A DNA stretch of 64,000 nt from an uncultured Collinsella sp. GTDB taxonomy: Bacteria; Actinomycetota; Coriobacteriia; Coriobacteriales; Coriobacteriaceae. The position numbers and the translations under genes were made by a program. Location: contig CAAERQ010000034.1 of assembly GCA_900758475.1 (NCBI GenBank), forward strand, positions 17,318 through 81,317. Reading direction: 5' to 3'. The notes below the pieces were generated by a model that was not told the DNA's origin, did no database searches, and saw only the letters and a list, made by a program, of their open reading frames with translations. Below are positions 43,649-52,900 of the stretch, one piece after another. How positions within the stretch are numbered: the first letter of the stretch is position 1; each line of letters begins with the position of its first letter.

Positions 43649-43843
43649 TTAGACAAACAGCACGTGCGCGAGCAGGGCGCACACGCACACCGCTCCAAAT
43701 ACCAGTGCCACGATCGAAATCACGCGGTCGGCCATATCCATGTTGGCCCGATTCGTAAAGAACCGATCTTCGGCAGCATCGGCGCGTACCTCACGCACCA
43801 GCTCGGTCGCAAGATCGCAACCGTCAAGCACCTTTGCATCCAT
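43649..43843 (-). CDS. Small single-pass membrane protein next to kup
   Basis: A 64-residue protein with a soluble N-terminal part (MDAKVLDGCDLATELVREV) and one membrane helix at about residues 40-62 (VISIVALVFGAVCVCALLAHV). GGGAGGAAACC precedes ATG 43843, a strong site. It begins 69 bp after the kup stop on the same strand and precedes the kdpD-like gene. The family is unknown to me. Its place suggests a regulatory subunit of the transporter or a link between Kup and the sensor kinase. Confidence 0.7.
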   Translation of the reverse strand: MDAKVLDGCDLATELVREVRADAAEDRFFTNRANMDMADRVISIVALVFGAVCVCALLAHVLFV

Positions 43844-43912
43844 GGTTTCCTCCCAGGACTCAATCCCCGTCAATACAAACCCGCCCGTTCGCAGACAAAC
43901 CTCGAACGTCGA

Positions 43913-45940
43913 CTACGGCCGCTCGTTGGGAGCCAGGCGCTGCATCTTGTTCACGGCCTTGAACTTGGTGAACAGCGGCACGTACTCAAAGCTCACGTTG
44001 GAGTTCTCCAGGCCGTACCAACGCGCGGGCGTGCCGGCGGCGCGGCGGATGATGTACTTGAGCGTGATGGCCGTACGCTCGCTCGGCTCCACATCGCTTT
44101 CGGGCGCCAGAAGCTTACGGATCAGGACGAACTTGAACGTGCCGATGTTACCCGGATCCTTGTAGACCGAGTAGTCATGCGTCTGCGGCGGCAGCTCGCC
44201 GGTGGCAGCCAGGTCCTGAACAACCTGACGCAGGTAGGCATTGACGCGCTGGTTGATCTTGTAGCCCAGGTACAGATGCACGCGGAACACGTAGTCGGTG
44301 CCGAACGTCTCGACCGAATAGGCAAAGGTATGCGGTTCGTCCATGGTCTCGACGTTCACAAACCACCAGGCGTGGGCACGCTTGGGATGCTTGTCCAAGA
44401 TCGAGTAGACAATATCGCGGTCGATGTAGTCGGTATGGGTGTCCTTGGTCAGGTACACGACGTTGTCGCTCATGCGCTCGTAACGGTCGTCGTCGCGCAG
44501 GCGCTTGAGCTGCGGCAGGTAGCTGCGCAGCGGCAGCAGCGTAAACTGGCGCTGCTCGACCGCCGTGCCGTTGTACCAGCACACCATAATGCCCATGATG
44601 AGTGCAGCCATGAGGATGGTGAAGTAGCCGCCGTGGAAGAACTTGGTGAGCGAGCTCACAAAGAAGAAGCCTTCGAGCAAAAGGAAGAAGGCCGCGAAGA
44701 TCCACGGAGCAACCTTGAGCTTGCGCTCCTCGTGCAGGTAGAAGAAGAGCAGCAGCGTGGTGCACATCATAGTCAGCGTAATGGCAAGGCCGTAGGCGGC
44801 TTCCATATGCGCCGAGTTCTGGAACAGCAGCACCACGATGACGCAGCCGACAAGCATGACGTTGTTGACCATGGGGATGTAGAGCTGGCCCTTGGTCTCG
44901 GCAGGGTAGAAGACCTGCATGTGCGGCATAAGGTCCAGGCGGCTGGCCTCGGACACCAGCGAGAATGCGCCGGTGATGAGCGCCTGCGAGGCGATGATGG
45001 CCGCGACGGTGGAAAGGCCGACGGCAAACGGGCGCAGGCCCGGGGCGAGCATCTGGTAGAACGGGTTGAGGTCGGCAATGCCCATGAGCTCGGGGTTGGC
45101 AGCGTTGTTCATAAGCCAAGCGCCCTGGCCCATATAGGAAAGCAGCAGACAGCACTTAACGAACGGCCAGGTGGCGTAGATGTTGCCGCGGCCGACGTGG
45201 CCCATGTCGGAGTAGAGCGCCTCGGCACCGGTGGTGGCGAGGAAGCAGCTGCCCAGAATCATGATGCCCGCGTGGTTGTTGGGGCTCAGCAAAAAGGCGA
45301 TGCCGCGCACCGGGTTGAGGCACAGCAGCACGGCGGGGTGCTGGAAGACAAAGAACAGACCCGTGCCGCCCAGGAACAGAAACCACAGCGTCATGATGGG
45401 GCCAAAGGCGTGACCGATCTTGGCCGTACCGATGCGCTGTACCAAAAAGAGCGCGATGATGATGGCGAGCGTAATGGCGACGACGCGGCCCTGGTCATCG
45501 CCCAGCACGGCATGGACCGCCGGGATGGTGCGCAGGCCCTCGATGGCCGTGGTAACGGTAACGGCGGGCGTGAGGATGCCATCGGCGAGCAGTGCCGCGC
45601 CGCCCAGCATGGCGGGGATGATAAGCCACTTGCCGCAGCGCTTGACCAGGCTGTACAGGGCAAAGATGCCGCCCTCACCATGGTTATCGGCGCGCAGCGA
45701 GATGAGCACATACTTGATGGTGGTCAGCAGCGTGACCGTCCACACGACAAGGGAGAGCGCGCCAAGCACGAACTCCTCCGTCACACTTCCGATGCCGCCG
45801 TTGCCGGCAACGAGCGCCTTGGTTACATACATAGGGCTGGTGCCGATATCGCCGTACACCACGCCCAGCGTGACGAGCATCGCCGAGATGCTCACAGGAA
45901 TCGCAGCGTGCGAGGCTGCCTCCTTGGCCTTCTGTTCCAT
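43913..45940 (-). CDS. kup: Kup-type potassium uptake transporter
   Basis: A 675-residue KUP/HAK/KT transporter. The first helix has the signature GVVYGDIGTSPMYV (residues 27-40), followed by RADNHGEGGIFALYSL and about 12 membrane segments up to residue 450. A C-terminal cytoplasmic domain of about 210 residues follows. It imports potassium by proton symport. ATG 45940 is favoured by GGGAGG about 10 bases before it. A KdpDE-like two-component system follows downstream on the same strand, an unusual but logical pairing. A possible -10 TATAAT lies at about 45975-45980. Confidence 0.95.
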   Translation of the reverse strand: MEQKAKEAASHAAIPVSISAMLVTLGVVYGDIGTSPMYVTKALVAGNGGIGSVTEEFVLGALSLVVWTVTLLTTIKYVLISLRADNHGEGGIFALYSLVKRCGKWLIIPAMLGGAALLADGILTPAVTVTTAIEGLRTIPAVHAVLGDDQGRVVAITLAIIIALFLVQRIGTAKIGHAFGPIMTLWFLFLGGTGLFFVFQHPAVLLCLNPVRGIAFLLSPNNHAGIMILGSCFLATTGAEALYSDMGHVGRGNIYATWPFVKCCLLLSYMGQGAWLMNNAANPELMGIADLNPFYQMLAPGLRPFAVGLSTVAAIIASQALITGAFSLVSEASRLDLMPHMQVFYPAETKGQLYIPMVNNVMLVGCVIVVLLFQNSAHMEAAYGLAITLTMMCTTLLLFFYLHEERKLKVAPWIFAAFFLLLEGFFFVSSLTKFFHGGYFTILMAALIMGIMVCWYNGTAVEQRQFTLLPLRSYLPQLKRLRDDDRYERMSDNVVYLTKDTHTDYIDRDIVYSILDKHPKRAHAWWFVNVETMDEPHTFAYSVETFGTDYVFRVHLYLGYKINQRVNAYLRQVVQDLAATGELPPQTHDYSVYKDPGNIGTFKFVLIRKLLAPESDVEPSERTAITLKYIIRRAAGTPARWYGLENSNVSFEYVPLFTKFKAVNKMQRLAPNERP

Positions 45941-46063
45941 AAGCCGGTTTCCTCCCAACTTTAATGTTCGAAGGAATTATAGGTAATCGGCCTATGTTTG
46001 AATGGTACTGTTTTCCCAGCTAGATAAACATTTATACGGCCTTTAGGCCACCGCGACGATATG

Positions 46064-46098
46064 GAATGTGACAAAGGGACTGTCCCCTTGTCACATTC
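46064..46098. repeat. AAAGGGACTG palindrome (family P1)
   Basis: GAATGTGACAAAGGG and its near complement (TCCCCTTGTCACATTC) lie exactly between the kup and nitroreductase genes, ending 2 bp before the latter's stop codon. Confidence 0.8.
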
Positions 46099-46099
46099 G

Positions 46100-46975
46100 T
46101 CATTTTCCAAGCCAGTTTTTGAACCACCACTCCATGGAGCGGCTCATCTCGGCCATAAAGGGGCTCGTGTGCTTGCGAGTGTAGATATCCACGACGCGCT
46201 CCCCCACCTCGCGGGCATGCGGACGGAACATCGCGTCCATCTCGGCCACCTGTGCGTCCATGGTCGCGGCATCCGCACGGCAGTAGTGCTCCTCGTGCAC
46301 CAGGTTCACCACGGGATGCGCGATTGCCGGACGCTCCTTACGGGGCGTGCCGATGATGAGCATCGACAGCGGCATGGTATAGGGCGGCAAGTCCAGCAGC
46401 TCGGCGACTTCCTCGGCGTTCTCGACGATATCGCCGATGTAGCAGCTCCCCAGCCCCAGGGCCTCAGCGGCAACCACGGCGTTTTGCGCGGCGATCACGG
46501 CGTCTTGGGCCGCGATGGCAAAGTCGCCCAAACCCGGCGCGCGGCGGGGCGCCTTACCCGTGCGCTCGACAAACTCGGGCTCAAAGCAGCCCACGTGCTC
46601 AAACAGATCGATCCACTTGGCATAATCGACCACAAATATCAGTGCCCAGGGCGCCTTGGCGATCATGGGCTGGTGGTCGCACAGGTCGGCCAGGCGGTCG
46701 AGCGTAGCCTGCTCGCGGATGCTCACGATGGAATACATCATCATGGCGCCCGCCGACGGCGCGCGACTCGCCGCATGCAAAATCGCCGCACGCTGCTCGT
46801 CGGTCACCGCCACGGGACGGTCGTTGTCATCACGCGCGAAGGCACGCGTGGAGGAACGGTGCTCCAACGTGTCCAGCACCGCATTGCCCGTAGTCTCGAT
46901 CGGATAACCGTTCGTATCCACGCCCGCAGCTCTGCCGCAGTACTCGGCGCCCGTCATACAAACCTGCTCACCCAT
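46100..46975 (-). CDS. Nitroreductase family protein
   Basis: A 291-residue FMN-dependent oxidoreductase of the nitroreductase fold. It has RSSTRAF (residues 40-46, FMN binding), ASRAPSAGAMMMYSIV and a later GLGSCYIGDI block that caps the FMN. A C-terminal extension of about 80 residues (after IIGTPRKERPAIAHPV) is Met- and Glu-rich, and its last 15 residues (SMEWWFKNWLGK) are aromatic. The substrate is unknown; quinones, nitro compounds or flavins are all possible. GAGGA precedes the ATG. Confidence 0.9.
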   Translation of the reverse strand: MGEQVCMTGAEYCGRAAGVDTNGYPIETTGNAVLDTLEHRSSTRAFARDDNDRPVAVTDEQRAAILHAASRAPSAGAMMMYSIVSIREQATLDRLADLCDHQPMIAKAPWALIFVVDYAKWIDLFEHVGCFEPEFVERTGKAPRRAPGLGDFAIAAQDAVIAAQNAVVAAEALGLGSCYIGDIVENAEEVAELLDLPPYTMPLSMLIIGTPRKERPAIAHPVVNLVHEEHYCRADAATMDAQVAEMDAMFRPHAREVGERVVDIYTRKHTSPFMAEMSRSMEWWFKNWLGK

Positions 46976-47188
46976 AGCTCTATCCTCGTCAATTCTTTAA
47001 GAAGCCTTTACGTTTCCGTGTAATTCCCGTCCATTATCGCGCAGGTCGCCACTACATTGCGCCACACCGCCGCACGTGCGCGTTAATATGGCTGGTTGTT
47101 GTGCGCAGCCACCAATTGCAGCGCATATCTTGGTAACAATCGGGTAAACCCCCGCTTTCGTAGGTTTTAGTTTGTGAGGAGTCTCAGC

Positions 47189-49489
47189 ATGTTCGCTGCC
47201 GCCATCTCGCTCGTCGGTCTTGCGGCGACCGTCTACCTTGTCTTGCGCGAGGCCAAGGCCATTCGCGCTCAGTCGGGCACCGTCACCAAGGGCGCCTTCG
47301 CCTGGAGCGTCGCCTTTGGCCTGTTCCAGCTCTTTTTGACCGTCTGGGGCGCTATTGGTCTCGTCGCGCAAAACGAGCCGCTCGCCTTTGTGATGCTCAT
47401 CCTGACCAATGCCATCCTCACCGGCTGCGCCTGGGCCAGTATCGCCCGCGACCGCATCGCCCCGCGCGTCTTTGCGTTCGCCAAGCCCGACGCCCCCGCC
47501 CCCACCGGCAAGCTCGCCCGCCTGCGCGGCGCCTTTGTGGGCAAACCGCTCGTCGCCGCCGTCCTGTGCCTGCTGCTCGCCGGCGTTTTTGCGCTGCTGG
47601 GCATGGAGGTCTCATCCAACCACGACTTTACCTGGGTCTACCCCCTATGCATCCTGCTCGAGTGGGCCATCATCACCACGCTCATGGTCGGCCTGTTCTT
47701 CCTGTTCCAGCGCCACGGCGCAGCTCCCGCGGTCCTGGCCTTTGCCCTCTTTGTCCTGGGCATTGCCGAGTTCTTCGTCATCACGTTTAAATCCATGCCC
47801 ATCCAGCCGGGCGACCTTTCGGCCATCTCCACCGCCGCCGCGGTCGCCGGCACCGGCTACACCTTCTCGATCTCGCTGTTCTGCGTGCTGTCCATGGGCT
47901 TTACCGCCATCGCCATGCTGCTGTGCGAGTACGCCGGCCTGGTGGCACCGCATCGCCAGAAGGGTGCCGCCAACGCCAAGCGCATCCTACTCACCAACCT
48001 GCTCGTCGCCGTGCTGTGCCTGGGCGGTGTGACCGCGCACGTCACGCTCATCGACTACTACAACACCCTCGGCATCACCGTCTACACCTGGCGCCCGCTC
48101 GAGAGCTACTGGCGCGAGGGCTACCTGCCCGCTTTCATTAGCGCAGCGCAGTCCATCAAGCCGCCCAAACCCGCCGACTACTCCGTCGACGATGCCAAGG
48201 CCACGCTCAAAAAGTACGCCAAGGCCTACGACAAGTCCGACGCAGCCAAGAGCGACGAGCGCGCCGCCGCAAAGGAGCAGTTCGATAGCGAGAAGCCCAC
48301 GGTCATCGCCATCATGAACGAGACCTTCTCGGATCTTTCGATCTACCAGAACATGCGCGCCGGCTACGAGGGCCCGCAGTACTTTAAGAACCTGTCCAAC
48401 TGCCTCAGCCGCGGCAAGCTCTATGTGAGCGCCTACGGCGGCGGTACCGCCAATACCGAATTTGAGTTTATGACCGGCAACTCCATGGCCAACCTGGGCT
48501 CGGGCGTGTACCCCTACACCATCTACAACATGGAAACGACCGGGAACCTGGCAGAGCAGTTCAAATCGCTCGGCTATTCCACCACGGCCATGCACCCCAA
48601 CCACGCCACCAACTGGAACCGCGAGAACGTCTACAAGGATTTTGGCTTTGACCGGTTCCTGTCCATCAACGACTTCCAGGGAGCCGACACCCTGCGCGGC
48701 ATGGTGACCGACCAGGCTACCTATGACAAGATTCTTGAGCTGCTCGATCAGAACGCCGATCCGCAGTTTATCTTCGACGTGACCATGCAGAACCACTCGG
48801 GCTACGACACGGGCCTGCTGCCGGCCGACAAGCAGATGCACCTGAACATCGACACGACCGACCTGGACACCAAGACCGTCGAGGACGGCACGCTCTCCGA
48901 TGTTGACGAGTACGTCTCGTGCATCGAGCAGTCCGATCAGGCGCTGCGTTACTTCCTCAACGCCCTGAACAAGCTCGACCGCAAGGTAGTCGTGGTGTTC
49001 TGGGGCGACCACCAGCCGTTCTTCCCGTCCAAGTTCAACGATAAGTGGTTTACCGGCGAGGACGACGCCACGCATCAGGAGCGTCTGTGGCAGACCGACT
49101 ACATCATCTGGGCCAACTACGACGTTGCCGGCTGCGACCAGACGAGCGAGGTCGACGACCTGTCCACCAACTACCTGTCCACGCAGCTGATGCAGCTGAT
49201 CGGCGCCCCGCTTTCCGACTACCAGAAAGCGCACATGACGCTTCGCGAGTCGCTGCCCGCCATCAACTCGGTCGGCTACGAGGACGCCAGCCTGCGCTGG
49301 GCGCTCTCCTCCAACGTCACCGGTGACGACGCCGCCGCGGCAGCCGCCACCAAGGCACGCGAGGATTACGCCAAGATGCAATACTACGAGATGTTCCGCG
49401 ACGGCAAGAACGTGTACACCGAGCACTTCCAGACCGAGGCCAACGAGACCGACCCCAACCTGGCACCGGGTACGACCAAGATTAAGTAG
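47189..49489 (+). CDS. LTA synthase-like sulfatase-fold membrane protein
   Basis: A 766-residue protein with about eight membrane segments in the first 300 residues and an extracytoplasmic sulfatase-fold domain from about residue 375. The block PTVIAIMNETFSDLS, the nucleophile loop YGGGTANTEFEFMTGNS and VVVFWGDHQPFF are typical of LtaS/phosphoglycerol transferases, which build glycerol-phosphate polymers on lipids or modify glycans. The catalytic Thr is in GGGTANTEF. ATG 47189 has GAGGAG 8 bases upstream; a GTG at 47174 overlaps that site. The two genes next to it do not reveal which polymer is made. Confidence 0.93.
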   Translation: MFAAAISLVGLAATVYLVLREAKAIRAQSGTVTKGAFAWSVAFGLFQLFLTVWGAIGLVAQNEPLAFVMLILTNAILTGCAWASIARDRIAPRVFAFAKPDAPAPTGKLARLRGAFVGKPLVAAVLCLLLAGVFALLGMEVSSNHDFTWVYPLCILLEWAIITTLMVGLFFLFQRHGAAPAVLAFALFVLGIAEFFVITFKSMPIQPGDLSAISTAAAVAGTGYTFSISLFCVLSMGFTAIAMLLCEYAGLVAPHRQKGAANAKRILLTNLLVAVLCLGGVTAHVTLIDYYNTLGITVYTWRPLESYWREGYLPAFISAAQSIKPPKPADYSVDDAKATLKKYAKAYDKSDAAKSDERAAAKEQFDSEKPTVIAIMNETFSDLSIYQNMRAGYEGPQYFKNLSNCLSRGKLYVSAYGGGTANTEFEFMTGNSMANLGSGVYPYTIYNMETTGNLAEQFKSLGYSTTAMHPNHATNWNRENVYKDFGFDRFLSINDFQGADTLRGMVTDQATYDKILELLDQNADPQFIFDVTMQNHSGYDTGLLPADKQMHLNIDTTDLDTKTVEDGTLSDVDEYVSCIEQSDQALRYFLNALNKLDRKVVVVFWGDHQPFFPSKFNDKWFTGEDDATHQERLWQTDYIIWANYDVAGCDQTSEVDDLSTNYLSTQLMQLIGAPLSDYQKAHMTLRESLPAINSVGYEDASLRWALSSNVTGDDAAAAAATKAREDYAKMQYYEMFRDGKNVYTEHFQTEANETDPNLAPGTTKIK

Positions 49490-49510
49490 CTGCTAGCTGC
49501 TGAGCCACAA

Positions 49511-49606
49511 CTGAAACGTCTGTCCAGGCGGAGGCATATAAGGTTCCCTGCTCGGACAGTCCTGCGCAAGACGAAGGCCACGTTATGTGGCCTTCTTTGT
49601 TTGCGG
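49511..49606. repeat. 95-bp repeat, left copy (inverted partner at 54683-54777)
   Basis: By eye about 77 of 96 positions match the reverse complement of 54683-54777, including a 23-base run ending in GACGAAGGCCAC. It contains the terminator at 49573-49602. Confidence 0.75.
49573..49602 (+). terminator. Terminator after the LTA synthase-like gene
   Basis: GAAGGCCAC pairs with GTGGCCTTC (49587-49595) followed by a TTTGTTT tract. Confidence 0.8.
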
Positions 49607-49847
49607 AAAGTGTGTCCCGGAATTCTTGTCTGGAATGGGATGCAGTTTCCGCTTGGGACCCGATTGGGAAAGTGTGTCCCACTATTCAGCTGGATTCCGG
49701 GATGTATTTTCCGGTTGAGGCTCGTTGGGAAAGTGCGTCCCGGTCTGGGCGCTCAAACTGGGATGGATTTTCCGGATGAGGGCTTGACGGAAAATGTGTC
49801 CCGTTCCGGGCGCTAATTGTGGGATGCAGTTTCCGCTTGCGGAGTCT
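49603..49847. repeat. Tandem array of 61-62 bp palindromic units (array A)
   Basis: Units begin with GGGATG at 49637, 49699, 49760 and 49821, after a partial unit. The pattern is GGGATGNANTTTCCG, 15 variable bases, GGGAAAGTGYGTCCC, then a spacer of about 17 bases. The consensus agrees with arrays at 27866 and 54168. Confidence 0.85.
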
Positions 49848-49858
49848 CCACTCAACAG

Positions 49859-49897
49859 AAAACCCGGGTGGCCTGTTTTTTGGCTACCCGGGTTTTT
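49859..49897. terminator. Terminator between array A and the surface-protein gene
   Basis: AAAACCCGGGTGGCC and GGCTACCCGGGTTTTT form a strong stem. It lies 27 bp beyond the stop of the surface-protein gene and has T-rich tails on both strands. Confidence 0.85.
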
Positions 49898-49923
49898 GGG
49901 TTGTCGATATGTTCGACTGGCTA

Positions 49924-52900
49924 CTAGTGGGTCTTGCGGCGCTTGATCAGCATGATGAGGGCTATCACTACGAGCGTTGCTCCCGCTGCTGCTGCGGTGG
50001 CGACTAGGGCGAATGTTTGGTCGCCGGTGTTTGCGAGGTTCTTCGCTGTGGTCGTAGTCTTGACCTTGGTGTCGGTCTTAGCTCCGTTGTCGGACTTGGG
50101 CTTGTCCGGGTTCGTCGGGGTCTCAGGAGTCTCGGGGTCCTTTGAGCCTTCGGAATCGGTTGGGCCGGCGGTGTTTACCAGCGTATGGTCCAGGAACTTT
50201 TTGGCGCCCGCACTTGCCTGTGAGAACAGGCGGCGCGTGCGGGTCGGGGTGGCGTTCACCGTTGTGGGCGCCGTCTCCTCGGCCTCGATATTCACGAGCG
50301 TCGTGCCGGTGTCGAGGCCCACGTCGTTGTATCCCACGTGGCAGTAATACTGCGCACCGTCATCGTCTGCGGTCAGGTCAATCTCGAGCTTTGAGGCCGT
50401 TCCAGCCGCGAGGTTGCCATCGGCACCCACGAGCTTAAACTCTGTCTCGCCGCGGCCCTTGCGGTACCACATATAGGTCGGTGCCAGCCCTGTTTCGCTA
50501 TCGTCGGCACCGAGTTGCTTCACATGGCCAATCGCCGAGAGCGTCAGGTGGCTTCCCGCCGTGCGCTCAACCGAAGAGTCGTATCCAAGATCCAACCCCT
50601 CCGCAGCATCCGCCGCAGGTCCGCTCACGGTCATCGTCATGCCATCGGGCATGGTCTTGACCGTGATGATTGCCGAGCGAATACCTGTTTCGGTCGTGGA
50701 TCCATTCTTAACGGCGGCGATGGCGAATCGATACTCCGTATTGGGCTGCAGCCCATCCCACTTGAGCGAGGTCTGCGTGTTGTCGGCAATCTTCCAGCTA
50801 TTGACGACCGCATCCGCCGCATTGCTCTGCAGCATGCCCACGCCGTAGCTAAAGCCACTCTTGTTTGCGAGTACATCGTCCCAGCTAAACGTAACGCTGG
50901 TCGAATCGACGGCGTTTGCCGTAAAGCCCGTCACGGCCGGCGCGTCGAGCATCTCGACGTCCTTAACGTCATAGCCCACGATCCAGAACTGGTCGGTGTC
51001 CTTGGTGCCGAGCTTGTCGCCCGAGTCTGCCTCGAACTTGTCGACATCCACCGCGTTGACGCCCAGACGCCACACAAAACCGTACTTGCCCTGCGCGGCC
51101 TCGGGCAGGTTGTCGACGGTGCCGCCGTATTCGGTCGATTCACTCGAGGAGTTACCCGTAGTAAAGCCGGCGTTGGCACCAAAGCACAGGCCGCCAAACA
51201 ACTCGTGCTTTGCGAGCTTCGCGCCCATGACAACGCTGCCGTTCAGCGTCAAGCCGAGCTCGAGCTCCTGCTCCTTGCCCTCCTCGACTTCGATGGTCTG
51301 CTCAATGCTCGCCCCCGACTGCGCGGCGGCGCCGTTAAACCCATCGTGCGTGTAGGCGCGCGTTACGCCAGGCTTGCCCAGGCCAAAGGAATCCCCAACG
51401 GGAGTCTCGCCGTTGAGCGTCGTTTGATAGGTTCCGGGTTCTCCCGACCGGTTGGTCAAAAAGTAGCTGAGCGGCGTCATATTGTGCTGTTTGGCAATGC
51501 GGTCATAGGCCTCGACATTAACGACCGAGGTCTGCGCGCCGAGCGACACGGGCGCCGCCATCACGCCCTTGCCACCAGTTTCCTCATTTTCGATCTCATA
51601 CTCGTAATAGACCATCGGAATCGTGTAGAGCACGGCCTTGTCACCCTCGCCGGCATGCGACTCATAGCTTACGCTTGCGCTGACCGTGCGCTCGTTCCGG
51701 TAGTCATAGCATCCCTCGGCGGCAAAATCGACTGAAGCATTCATCGCGACCAGGGGCGGACCGGTCTGCACCTCGACGGCAACGCCCAACTCGGCGCCAA
51801 TGGTATAGCCCTGGGATGTCCCCGTGCCCTTTTCCTCTCCGTATGACGTGCCGCCCAACACCAGATAGCCGTATGCCTGCTCCAGATCCTCAACATAGGG
51901 CGCATCCTGCAGCACGGCAAGCACGCGCGGGTTGGTATAGACCTTGTAGCGGTCCTTGTACGTGATCTTGACGCTGTCGTTGTCGACATCGGGCAGCGCG
52001 AGCGAGATAAATGTGCCGTAGGTAGTGCCGCGACGGTTGCTCTCGCTAATCACCTGCTCCTCGCCGCGGCGCACCTTTCCGTTCTCGTCGAGCGAAAAAT
52101 GCGAGGCGGTCATCCAATAGTAGTCATCGTTCTTGCGCAGGTCCTCGTCGCGGTGCTTGCCCACCACAGCGATAAAGCTCTCGTTATAGCGGTCCGAACC
52201 CGAGACGCTGCCCGCCTTGACGTCGCTGATCCACACCTGCTCTATACCCTTGTGGTCATGCTTGTTGCTGCTGTTGTATTGCTGACCGCTCATGCTCATG
52301 GTTCCGACCATGGACCCCAAGCCCTGAGCCCCGCTCTGTGCCGTGTTGCAGGCAAAGTCGCGGAACACATCGCCGCCCACGAGCACCTCGTCGACCGCCA
52401 GCTGCTCGGACAGGCCGTCAAGGTTGGCAGTGGCAAGGGCAATAGGCGCCAAGGTGCACGGATAGCGCTTATCCTGAGCGCTATCCTTCCATGCGCTGTT
52501 GGGCACATGCATCAGCCCATAGGAGGCGAGGAGCCCGTCTCTGTATTCCTTGCAATCGGAAAGCTTGAACTCGCCAGACTCCGAGTCAAAATACGCGTAG
52601 CGGTACAGCGCGCCGTACAGCCCCTTGCTGCCGTCAGAAGCGCCGTAATCAAAAGCGCTGCGTTGCCAGTCATAGCCCGCAAGAATAAGGCCCGTGACGG
52701 TTTCACCCGTCTTCTTTCCTTCTTCATCGTAGGCGGCAAACGTGCCGAACGTCGCATTCGCAGCGACCATGGTCTTGCCGTTCGCGGAGAGGGAGATTGC
52801 GCCCGCGTCGCCCAGAGCATCGACATGGACGAGCGCACCCTTGGATGCATCCCACGAAAACAGCTCGCAATGCGTCGACTTATCAATATTCTTCTTGCCG

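Noticed and set aside
43664..45964. A 766-codon plus-strand open frame opposite kup
   Set aside because: The kup gene is unmistakable on the other strand. The antisense product is His/Arg/Glu-rich and lacks any family motif.
45941..46063. Cyclic di-AMP (ydaO-type) riboswitch upstream of kup
   Set aside because: The leader before kup is only about 120 bases and shows none of the conserved core of that riboswitch.
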